In this document: positions 1-6,789 of the stretch, piece after piece
Position numbering within the stretch: the stretch's first letter is position 1
Layout: each line of letters opens with the position of its first letter
DNA from: Streptomyces cavernicola
Lineage (GTDB): Bacteria > Actinomycetota > Actinomycetes > Streptomycetales > Streptomycetaceae
DNA: 64,000 nucleotides
Direction: 5' to 3'
Assembly (NCBI RefSeq): GCF_029968035.1
Contig: NZ_JASCIQ010000016.1
Span: forward strand, 104,801-168,800
Translations under genes and position numbers: made by a program
Notes under the pieces: model-generated
Seen by the model: only the letters and a program-made list of their open reading frames with translations
Database searches by the model: none
What the model was told of the DNA's origin: nothing

Positions 1-1053
1 GAGCCGAAGCCCTCGCTCGAAGAGGTGCAGAAGAAGGTCGACGACCTGTATCGACAGGCCGGCGTCGCCACCCAGAAGTACAACGCCGCCAAGGAGCGCA
101 CCGACCGGCAGCACGGCGAGGTCGACGGGCTGCTCGACCAGGTCGCCGAGCGCACCGACAAGGTCAACGAAGCGCGCCGGGAGCTCGGTTCGCTCGCCGC
201 GGCCCAGTACCGCAACGGCGGCATGTCCGAGACCGCGAACCTGCTGCTCGCCGACGACCCGCAGGCGATGTTCGACCAGCGGCAGCTGATGAGCCGCCTC
301 GGCGACCGGCAGAAGCGGGCCGTCGAGGACTACGAGTCGCTGCAGCGTGAGGCCTCCGCCGAGCGCGGCAAGGCGCAGAAGAGCCTGGAGACGCTGACCG
401 AGTCGCAGGCGGACCTGAGAGAGAGCAAGCGGGCCGTGCAGGCCAAGCTCTCCGAGGCGCGCGAGCTCCTGTCGAAGCTGACCGCCGAGGAGAAGGCGCG
501 CCTCGCCGCGATCGAGCGGGAGAAGGAGGCCGCGGCCAAGCGCAAGGCCGAGGAGCTCGCCCGCAAGCAGGCCGAGGAGGAGCGGCAGCGCAAGGCCGAG
601 GAGGAGGCCCGCCAGGAGGAGGAGCAGAACTCCGGCTCCGACGGCTCGGACTCCGGCTCGGGCTCCGGCTCCGATTCCGGCTCCGACGCGGGCACCTCGT
701 ACGCCGCCAAGGCGCAGAAGGTGATCGCGTTCGCGGAGGCGCAGATCGGCAAGCCGTACGTGTGGGGCGCCACCGGGCCCGACTCGTACGACTGCTCCGG
801 GCTCACGCAGGACGCCTGGCAGGCTGCGGGGATCTCGCTGCCGCGCACCACCTGGGACCAGGTGAAGGTCGGCACGACCGTGAAGACGGCCGACGCCCAA
901 CCCGGTGACCTGGTGTTCTTCTACGACGACATCAGCCACGTCGGGATCTACATCGGCAACGGCGAGATGATCCACGCGCCGAAGCCGGGGGCGAACGTGC
1001 GCACCGAGTCGATCTACTACATGCCGATCCACAGCGTGGTGCGGCCGGCGTGA
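1..1053 (+). CDS. NlpC/P60 family peptidoglycan hydrolase, 5' end outside window
   Basis: The reading frame is open from base 1, so the start and presumed signal peptide lie upstream. The visible protein begins with an all-helical, Glu/Lys/Arg/Ala-rich coiled coil of about 200 residues, followed by a Gly/Ser/Asp linker (bases about 630-690) and a C-terminal NlpC/P60 domain. The catalytic Cys sits in YDCSGLTQ (codon at 793) and the two His in ISHVGIY and EMIHAP, the expected Cys-His-His arrangement. In this family the enzyme cleaves peptide cross-links or stems of peptidoglycan outside the membrane (RpfB/RipA-like architecture). It is a close paralogue of the gene at 1910-2968; the extra acidic Gly/Ser linker is the main difference. 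A strong terminator follows at 1179-1214. Confidence 0.9.
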   Translation, partial: EPKPSLEEVQKKVDDLYRQAGVATQKYNAAKERTDRQHGEVDGLLDQVAERTDKVNEARRELGSLAAAQYRNGGMSETANLLLADDPQAMFDQRQLMSRLGDRQKRAVEDYESLQREASAERGKAQKSLETLTESQADLRESKRAVQAKLSEARELLSKLTAEEKARLAAIEREKEAAAKRKAEELARKQAEEERQRKAEEEARQEEEQNSGSDGSDSGSGSGSDSGSDAGTSYAAKAQKVIAFAEAQIGKPYVWGATGPDSYDCSGLTQDAWQAAGISLPRTTWDQVKVGTTVKTADAQPGDLVFFYDDISHVGIYIGNGEMIHAPKPGANVRTESIYYMPIHSVVRPA

Positions 1054-1062
1054 ATCCTGCTC

Positions 1063-1168
1063 CGCGCGTGTGCGCCTGCTCGCCACGCGTGTGCAGCTGC
1101 TCGCCGCGCGTGTGGGCCTGCGCCGCGCGTGTGAATCGGCTCCCGCGCGTGTGACGTGACACGCGTGG
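1063..1168. repeat. Helically phased CGCGCGTGTG tandem repeats
   Basis: Copies of CGCGCGTGTG (one with ACGCGTGTG) begin at 1063, 1084, 1105, 1124 and 1144, and a degenerate CACGCGTGG is at 1160. The spacing of 19-21 bp is close to two helical turns. The spacer CTGCTCGC is also partly conserved in the first three units. The block lies between the stop of the first NlpC/P60 gene and its terminator, so it would be in the 3' UTR. Confidence 0.75.
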
Positions 1169-1178
1169 CCCGTACGGC

Positions 1179-1214
1179 GAAGGGCCCGGACCGCGACGGC
1201 GGTTCGGGCCCTTC
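1179..1214. terminator. Bidirectional terminator hairpin
   Basis: The 14-nt arms 1179-1192 and 1201-1214 pair with a single G-T mismatch around an 8-nt loop. The hairpin lies between the convergent NlpC/P60 and small membrane-protein genes and can serve both. Confidence 0.8.
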
Positions 1215-1231
1215 TGTCACATCGGGCGGTG

Positions 1232-1585
1232 CTACGTCCAGAGCTTGGCGATGAAGATGTTCGCCACGGTGAGCGCGCCCACCGCGATGAACGCCCCCTT
1301 GGCCACCTTCTCCTCGTCGCGCTTCACGTACACGAGGCCGAGGATCACGATCAGCAGTGCCAGCTTCACGCCGATCTTGATGTTGTCGACCGGCTGGCTG
1401 TCGGCCTGGTTGAGGCCGACCAGGGCCACTCCGGTGACCAGCATCGTCACCGCGCCGTGCAGCATCGCGGGGGTGAACCGTGCCGTGCCCGCGCCCATCG
1501 CCTTCATCTGGGTCAGGAAACCGCCCAGAAGCGAGGCGATGCCGATGATGTGCAGGGCGACGAACACGTTGATGAGTACGTCCAT
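1232..1585 (-). CDS. Small integral membrane protein, four predicted helices
   Basis: The protein has 117 residues, starting at the ATG at 1585 (MDVLINVF). An in-frame upstream extension to 1648 is Arg/Pro-rich and looks non-coding. Hydrophobic stretches near residues 3-25, 40-60, 70-90 and 95-115 predict four membrane helices; a short charged loop (YVKRDEEKVAKG) separates the last two. The pattern resembles conserved Streptomyces membrane proteins of unknown function. It is transcribed alone, convergent with the upstream NlpC/P60 gene, and ends 18 bp from the shared terminator. Function is not known. Confidence 0.75.
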   Translation of the reverse strand: MDVLINVFVALHIIGIASLLGGFLTQMKAMGAGTARFTPAMLHGAVTMLVTGVALVGLNQADSQPVDNIKIGVKLALLIVILGLVYVKRDEEKVAKGAFIAVGALTVANIFIAKLWT

Positions 1586-1909
1586 GGCCCGGAGCCTAGC
1601 CGGGGGCATACCAGCACTCGACAGCCAGGTCGTGCGGGACGGGCGCATCGGTCGCAGGGGAGCCGAAAACCGGCACTACGCGCGCGTGCGCCCGGTCAGT
1701 TGCGGTCACGCTCCACTCTCTGCGGTCAGTTGCGCACATTCCGTCACCATCCCGTGACAGTGAGGTTTAGCGTCCTTGGCCAGGTGACCGGCGCAGCACC
1801 GCCGTCCCCGCCCCGTAGGGCGGCAGGCCGGTCACCTCCGCCGAGAAAGTCCGGCGGCGGCCCGCTCCCCCTGTGCGGGCCGCCGCCGGACGCGTAAGGA
1901 AGTGGATCC
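1586..1909. other. Intergenic leader region with direct repeat and two strong hairpins
   Basis: This 324-bp gap lies upstream of the second NlpC/P60 gene. An 11-bp direct repeat GGTCAGTTGCG is at 1694-1704 and 1724-1734. A hairpin with 10-bp arms GGTGACCGGC/GCCGGTCACC lies at about 1783-1836. A second hairpin, 1850-1864 with 1876-1890, has a perfect 15-bp GC stem and an 11-nt loop and ends only 7 nt before the ribosome binding site. I see no coding region. The c-di-AMP (ydaO) riboswitch core motifs were looked for and not found. Confidence 0.6.
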
Positions 1910-2968
1910 GTGGCCGCGCAGCGCAAGCACCGAAAACCCAGACACCGCTCGATCAGCGGCCATACGGCCCGCACCGCCGCCACCCTGGCTCTCGCCGGCG
2001 CGGCGTCCGGTGCGGCGTTCGAAGGGACCGGGCACGCGGAGCCCCAGCTCACGCCGGCCCAGGTGAAGGCCAAGGTCGACCGCCTCTACCACGAGGCGGA
2101 GATCGCCACCGAGCAGTACAACGGCACCAAGGAGCGGGCCGAGGCGGCCGAGGACCGCGTCGACGAGCTGCAGGACGAGGCCGCCCGCAGGACCGAGCGC
2201 CTCAACTCCGCACGTACGACGCTTGGTTCGGCCGCCACCGAGCAGTACCGCACAGGCGCGATCGCCCCCTCGATGCAGCTCGCCCTGGCCTCCGACCCGG
2301 ACACCTATCTGGACCGGGTCATGCTCGCCGACCGCGCGGGCACCCGGCAGGCCGCCGCCGTGCAGCGCGTCCAGGGCCAGCTGCGCGAGCTCGACCGGCT
2401 GCACGCCGAGGCCGATCGCAAGAGTGACGAACTGGGCGCACACCGCGCGCAGTTGCGCAAGCACAAGAAGGACATCAACGGGAGGCTGGCCTCCGCCGAG
2501 CGCCTCCTCGACCGCCTCACCGCCGCCGAGCGCGAGCAGCTCACCGAGGGCCTGCACGGCGGCGACGCCGACTCCCGCGCCTCCCGCGACCTGCCGCGCG
2601 GCCCTCTCAAGGCCCCCAACGCGCGTGCCGCACAGGCTGTTTCGTACGCCTACGGCGCGATCGGCAGCCCGTACGTGTGGGGCGCCACGGGGCCGAACGC
2701 CTTCGACTGCTCCGGCCTCACCCAGGCCGCGTACCGTTCGGCGGGCGTCTCCCTGCCCCGGACGACGTACACTCAGATCAACGCCGGGCGACGCGTCTCG
2801 CGCTCCGAACTCGCCCCTGGCGACCTGGTGTTCTTCTACTCGGGCATCAGCCACGTCGGGCTCTACGTGGGCAACGGGCAGATGATCCATGCCCCGAACC
2901 CGAACGCCCCGGTCCGGCTCGCGCCGGTGGACTCGATGCCGTTCTCGGGGGCCACGCGGGTGGCATGA
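1910..2968 (+). CDS. NlpC/P60 family secreted peptidoglycan hydrolase
   Basis: The protein has 352 residues. The GTG start at 1910 follows AAGGAAG at 1897-1903. The N-terminus is basic, then hydrophobic (residues about 20-38), and fits a signal peptide. Residues 45-225 are coiled-coil forming, and the C-terminal NlpC/P60 domain carries the catalytic Cys267 (FDCSGLTQ), His315 (SHVGLY) and His327 (MIHAP). The enzyme should hydrolyse stem-peptide bonds in peptidoglycan outside the cell. It is the paralogue of the gene at the window start and lacks that protein's long acidic Gly/Ser linker. The 5' leader forms two very stable hairpins that could control expression. Confidence 0.92.
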   Translation: MAAQRKHRKPRHRSISGHTARTAATLALAGAASGAAFEGTGHAEPQLTPAQVKAKVDRLYHEAEIATEQYNGTKERAEAAEDRVDELQDEAARRTERLNSARTTLGSAATEQYRTGAIAPSMQLALASDPDTYLDRVMLADRAGTRQAAAVQRVQGQLRELDRLHAEADRKSDELGAHRAQLRKHKKDINGRLASAERLLDRLTAAEREQLTEGLHGGDADSRASRDLPRGPLKAPNARAAQAVSYAYGAIGSPYVWGATGPNAFDCSGLTQAAYRSAGVSLPRTTYTQINAGRRVSRSELAPGDLVFFYSGISHVGLYVGNGQMIHAPNPNAPVRLAPVDSMPFSGATRVA

Positions 2969-3052
2969 GCCCACGCCGGTTCCGTACGCGCGCCCGCCCC
3001 GGGCCCTAGGCGCCTGCTGCCGGATCCGTACGCACCTGCCGCTGCCGCTCGA

Positions 3053-3631
3053 TCACCGCCCGGACGGCCTGAGATCGCCCAGCGGAAGCCACATCTTCAC
3101 GTCGTCGAACCGCTCTTCGCCCACCGCGATCCCGCCCGGGAGCCGGCCCCACTCGCGAAAGCCGAGGCGGTTGTAGAGCTCGATGGCCGAGTGGTTGTTT
3201 CCGCGCACGCCGAGCGTCAGCAGCTCCATGCCCGCCGTACGCGCCTGCTCCACCAGCCCCGACACCAGCAGCTGGCCGAGGCCGAGCCCGCGCGCCGCCG
3301 GATGCGTCATCAACTGCCGCAGCTCACCGCTGTGTCGGTACGTCGCGACAGCGCCCCGCCGCTGCCAGAGGCCGCAGCCCGCGACCCTGCCGTCGACCGT
3401 CGCCACTGCGAACGCCGCGTCACCGGCTCGCACATCGGCGAGCACGGCGCCCAGCCAGGCGTCCGTCTCGTCCCGCGGGGGCGGGGCGAGATAGCCGATG
3501 GCGCCGCCGTCCGCGGTGACGTCCCCTATCAACCGGTGGATGCCGACCTGGAGTTGGGCCTCCTCCTCGGTCGGCCAGACGAGGGCGAGCTGCGGGCGGG
3601 TCCTGGCGGGGACGCCGGAAGGGATGTTCAT
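3053..3631 (-). CDS. GNAT family N-acetyltransferase
   Basis: The protein has 192 residues, starting at ATG 3631 (MNIPSG). The open frame continues upstream, but that extension is low-complexity and unlikely. The acetyl-CoA binding region is recognisable: the motif A segment reads LMTHPAARGLGLGQLLV (R/Q-x-x-G-x-G/A type) and a late motif B has NHSAIELYNRLGFREWG, typical of GNAT folds. The substrate cannot be told from the sequence. It is transcribed alone and convergent with the NlpC/P60 gene, and its promoter region faces the next gene across a 126-bp gap that holds two DnaA-box-like sequences. Confidence 0.85.
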   Translation of the reverse strand: MNIPSGVPARTRPQLALVWPTEEEAQLQVGIHRLIGDVTADGGAIGYLAPPPRDETDAWLGAVLADVRAGDAAFAVATVDGRVAGCGLWQRRGAVATYRHSGELRQLMTHPAARGLGLGQLLVSGLVEQARTAGMELLTLGVRGNNHSAIELYNRLGFREWGRLPGGIAVGEERFDDVKMWLPLGDLRPSGR

Positions 3632-3671
3632 GGTCAGCCATGCTAGGGGGCGCCGCCGACGTCGGGCGAAG

Positions 3672-3716
3672 TTGTCCACAGGCCCTGCGGCGGCGGCCTG
3701 TGCGGAGTTATCCACA
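3672..3716. promoter_or_regulatory. Pair of DnaA-box-like 9-mers
   Basis: TTGTCCACA at 3672-3680 equals the preferred Streptomyces DnaA box, and TTATCCACA at 3708-3716 equals the E. coli consensus. Both have the same orientation, 36 bp apart, in the 126-bp gap between divergently transcribed genes. No dnaA, dnaN or gyr genes are near, so this is not oriC. Confidence 0.5.
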
Positions 3717-3757
3717 GGCCGCACGGACGGGAACGCCTGTGCGGTACGTTCGCCCGC

Positions 3758-4444
3758 ATGTCCCGCCTTCCGCTGCCTCCGCCTCCGCCGCCACCGCATC
3801 TGCGCACGTGGCCGGACCGGGACGCCCTGCTGTCCGACAGGGCCGACGCGTTGAAGATCCTGCACCGGCGCAGTCTCGGCCTGTTCCAGCTCGGCCGGCT
3901 GTGGTTGCTGGCGCTCCTTGCGCTGTGCGGCTGGTCGGGTGTCGCGGGCGCCGTGCAGATGGGCACCAGCGCCGACGGCTTCCCGATCGACGTGTTCATC
4001 GCGGTGCTCGTCGCGGCCGTCGGCCTGGCGGTCATTGCGCCGGCCGTGCTCGTCGCGGTCCTGTGGCTCCGAAGACAGCAGCGCATAGGTCAACTACGGG
4101 ACGCCTGGCTGCTGTTGGACTCCGACGAGGCCGCCGACAACAGGCTCCGCTCTCCCGCACTGAGCCTGACCTGGATGCTGCTGTCGTTCGCGATGTGTGG
4201 GCTCGGCATCTTGAGCTCCTACAGCGCGGCGGCCACGGCTGCCGGCTCGGCCGCGATGTTCCAGCTGTTCCTGGGCATGGGCGGCGGGATGATCATCTGG
4301 GTGACCGGACTCCTGGGCATCCACAGGGCGTTCAGACACCGCCAGTGGGTCCTGTCCCGACTCGGGGACGGGAGCGGGCGCGGGAGCGGGGACGGGGACG
4401 GGGGCGGGGGCGGGGGCGGGGGCGCGCACCAGTCCACGCATTGA
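3758..4444 (+). CDS. Membrane protein with polyproline N-terminus and poly-Gly C-terminus
   Basis: The 228-residue product starts at ATG 3758. It begins with a run of about nine prolines, then a soluble segment (RTWPDRDALLSDRADALKI), and four hydrophobic segments near residues 48-70, 85-108, 138-160 and 165-188. The tail is Arg/Gly/Asp-rich, ending in a poly-Gly run encoded by GGGGAC/GGGGGC repeats at about 4370-4430. That low-complexity tail makes the exact 3' end less certain. No catalytic motif was recognised and the function is unknown. It is monocistronic and faces the convergent two-component operon. Confidence 0.7.
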   Translation: MSRLPLPPPPPPPHLRTWPDRDALLSDRADALKILHRRSLGLFQLGRLWLLALLALCGWSGVAGAVQMGTSADGFPIDVFIAVLVAAVGLAVIAPAVLVAVLWLRRQQRIGQLRDAWLLLDSDEAADNRLRSPALSLTWMLLSFAMCGLGILSSYSAAATAAGSAAMFQLFLGMGGGMIIWVTGLLGIHRAFRHRQWVLSRLGDGSGRGSGDGDGGGGGGGGAHQSTH

Positions 4445-4490
4445 CCGCCGGGTGCCCGCACCGCCCTGCCCCACCCCCGGACCGGGCCTC

Positions 4491-5204
4491 TCAGACCAGC
4501 CGCCTCGCCGTCGCCCATCGCGTCAGCTCATGCCGGTTGGACAGCTGCAACTTCCGCAGCACGGCGGAGACATGGGACTCGACCGTCTTCACGGAGATGA
4601 AGAGCTCCTTGGCGATCTCCTTGTACGCGTACCCACGGGCGATCAGTCGCAGCACCTCGCGCTCGCGCTGAGTGAGGCGGTCCAGGTCCTCGTCGACCGG
4701 GGCGGCGTCCGTCGACGCGAAGGCGTCCAGGACGAAGCCGGCCAGGCGGGGCGAGAACACCGCATCGCCCTCCTGCACGCGGAAGATGGAGTCGACCAGG
4801 TCGGTGCCGGTGATCGCCTTCGTGACGTACCCCCGCGCTCCGCCGCGGATCACGCCGATGACGTCCTCGGCGGCGTCGGAGACCGACAGGGCCAGGAAGC
4901 GCACCGGGTTCTCGGCGTCCGCCATGAGCGGGGCGCTGCGCCGCAGCACCTCGACCCCGCCGCCGCCCGGCAGATGCACGTCGAGGAGAACCACCTCCGG
5001 GCGGGTGGCCGTGATGACGGCGACCGCCTGCTCCACATCGGCCGCCTCGCCCACGACTTCGACGCCCGTGGTCTCCGTACGGCCGATCTCCGCCTGGACC
5101 CCCGTACGGAACATCCGGTGGTCGTCGACGAGGACGACGCGCACCCGGCGCGCGCCGGGCTCACGCTCGGGCTCGCCCTGCGTCTGTTCGGTCGCGTCAC
5201 TCAT
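4491..5204 (-). CDS. NarL/LuxR-type response regulator partnered with PspC-domain kinase
   Basis: The protein has 237 residues. The receiver domain has the acidic pair Asp27/Asp28 (LVDDHRMF), phospho-acceptor Asp75 (VVLLDVHLPG) and Lys (YVTKAI). The C-terminal LuxR helix-turn-helix reads LTQREREVLRLIARGYAYKE followed by KTVESHVSAVLRKL. The ATG overlaps the stop of the kinase gene by 4 bp (ATGA at 5201-5204), so the pair is translationally coupled. The regulator should bind the CAGGGTC-type elements found in the divergent intergenic region at 6536-6746 (inference). Homologous pairs respond to envelope or cell-wall stress in other actinomycetes. Confidence 0.93.
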   Translation of the reverse strand: MSDATEQTQGEPEREPGARRVRVVLVDDHRMFRTGVQAEIGRTETTGVEVVGEAADVEQAVAVITATRPEVVLLDVHLPGGGGVEVLRRSAPLMADAENPVRFLALSVSDAAEDVIGVIRGGARGYVTKAITGTDLVDSIFRVQEGDAVFSPRLAGFVLDAFASTDAAPVDEDLDRLTQREREVLRLIARGYAYKEIAKELFISVKTVESHVSAVLRKLQLSNRHELTRWATARRLV

Positions 5205-6535
5205 GCCGTGGTCGCCCTCTCCATCTCCAACTCGACTTCCGTGCCCCCGCCGGGCACCGCGCGCAGCCGTGCCGTGCCGCCGTTGCGCTGCATGCGGCCG
5301 ATGATCGACTCCCGTACGCCCATGCGGTCCGCGGGCACCGCGTCCAGGTCGAACCCGGGGCCGCGGTCGCGCACCGACACGAAGACCGTCCGGCCCTCGA
5401 CCTCCGCGAAGACCTGGACGGCGCCGCCCTCGCCACCGTACTTGGCGGCGTTGACCATCGCCTCGCGCGCGGCCTGGAGTTGGGCGGAGAGCTTCTCGTC
5501 CAGTTCGCAGTCGCCCACGACGACGACCTCGATGGGCACGCCGTACTTGTCCTCCACCTCCGCGGCCGCTCTGCGGACCGCGTCGGCGAGGTTCTCCGGC
5601 TCTTCCTTTTCGGCCTTGCCGGTGGGTTTGTAGAGCCACGTGCGCAGGTCGCGCTCCTGGGCGCGGGCGAGCCTGCGGACCTCGCCGGGGCTCTCCGCGT
5701 TGCGCTGGATCAGGGTCAGGGTGTGCAGCACCGAGTCGTGTACGTGCGCGGCGACTTCGGCGCGCTCCTGGGCCCGGATGCGCATCAGGCGCTCCGCGGA
5801 GAGGTCCTGTGTCATACGAACGAGGTAGGGGCCCGCGAGCAGGGCTATACCGACGAGCACCGCGAGAGCCGCCTGCAGCACGGCGCCGAGGTCCCGGACG
5901 GAGCCCTGCAGCACGAAGATGCCGGTGACTCCGGTGCCGACGAGGACGACTCCGGCGGCGGTGCGCGCCAGGTTCAGCGTGCGCCTGCGGCGGCCGACCT
6001 CCATCCAGCGGGCCCTGCGGGCGTTGTCCGCCTGCCGCCAGACCAGGGCCACGCCTGCGGCCATGAGGAGCGTCGGCCACAGATAGACCTTGCCGGGACC
6101 GCTCACGTCGACACTGCCCACGAAGATCATCGCGACGACGACCATGGCGAGCAGCGCGATCAACTGCCCCTTGTCGACCTTGCGGACGACCAGTTTGCGG
6201 CGGCCGTCCGGACCGATCTCCGTCGTCACGGCGGGCTGCCGCTCGGCCGCTCCGGCCGCGCCCGCGCCGCCGACGCCTCCGACGCCGAGCGGGACGAAGA
6301 ACCAGAACGCGGCGTAGAGCAGAGCGCCCAGCCCGTTGGCGAGGAACAGGCCGACGAAGACGAGGCGCACCCAGATGACGGGCAGCCCGAGATGGCCCGC
6401 GAGCCCGCGCGCGACCCCGCCGAGCCAACGGCCCTCGCCGCTGCGGTAGAGCTTGCGCAGCGGCTGCGGATCATCGGTGGCGGGTGCGGCGGTCGGCATG
6501 TCACCGATGGTCACACGGTGCGCGGCGGAAGACAT
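5201..6535 (-). CDS. PspC-domain sensor histidine kinase
   Basis: The 444-residue product starts at ATG 6535. An N-terminal PspC domain (LYRSGEGRWLGGVARGLAGH, then a hydrophobic helix) is followed by several membrane helices (about residues 50-75, 105-125, 130-150, 165-205). Then comes a HisKA_3 dimerisation helix with the H-box AAHVHDSVLHTL and a HATPase_c domain (N-box REAMVNAAKYGG, G1 box VSVRDRGPGFDL, G2 near RMGVRESI). It is a bona fide NarL-family kinase that would autophosphorylate on His and phosphorylate the coupled regulator. It is divergent from another PspC-domain protein gene, a layout common in Streptomyces and suggestive of membrane-stress sensing. Confidence 0.93.
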   Translation of the reverse strand: MSSAAHRVTIGDMPTAAPATDDPQPLRKLYRSGEGRWLGGVARGLAGHLGLPVIWVRLVFVGLFLANGLGALLYAAFWFFVPLGVGGVGGAGAAGAAERQPAVTTEIGPDGRRKLVVRKVDKGQLIALLAMVVVAMIFVGSVDVSGPGKVYLWPTLLMAAGVALVWRQADNARRARWMEVGRRRRTLNLARTAAGVVLVGTGVTGIFVLQGSVRDLGAVLQAALAVLVGIALLAGPYLVRMTQDLSAERLMRIRAQERAEVAAHVHDSVLHTLTLIQRNAESPGEVRRLARAQERDLRTWLYKPTGKAEKEEPENLADAVRRAAAEVEDKYGVPIEVVVVGDCELDEKLSAQLQAAREAMVNAAKYGGEGGAVQVFAEVEGRTVFVSVRDRGPGFDLDAVPADRMGVRESIIGRMQRNGGTARLRAVPGGGTEVELEMERATTA

Positions 6536-6746
6536 CAGGGTCTGCCCCCGAGACGTCCCTGATCTCTGAGCTCCACCGTGTTCTCCGCACTCCGGCCCGA
6601 GCCTCGGCGCAGCGGGCAGGTGCCGCGCCGCTTCCGGGCCCGAGACGCTCAGCGGGAGCGCTCCGTTTCCGGGCCCGCGCCCCGGGCCCGCGCCGTAGCT
6701 CCCCCAACTCGGTCTCAGGGTCGGATCTCAGGGTCGGACCAGGGTC
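6536..6746. promoter_or_regulatory. Divergent promoter region with repeated CAGGGTC elements
   Basis: CAGGGTC occurs at 6536-6542, within a direct 13-bp tandem repeat TCTCAGGGTCGGA at 6713-6725 and 6726-6738, and again in CCAGGGTC at 6739-6746. The inverse form GTCCCTGA lies at 6555-6562, making an inverted pair with the first copy beside the kinase start. Elements sit next to both divergent genes, so autoregulation by the response regulator is the simplest reading (inference). Confidence 0.55.
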
Positions 6747-6789
6747 TTCCCGCCTGCCGAAGCCGGCCTCGCCCCGTCACCATGGACGC

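Noticed and set aside
1740..1909. c-di-AMP (ydaO) riboswitch upstream of the NlpC/P60 gene
   Set aside because: The family often carries it in Streptomyces, but the conserved GGGGAACC, GTGAAT and CGACAGCTCACCTCG-type core segments are not visible here. Only GC hairpins were found. An Rfam RF00379 scan would settle it.
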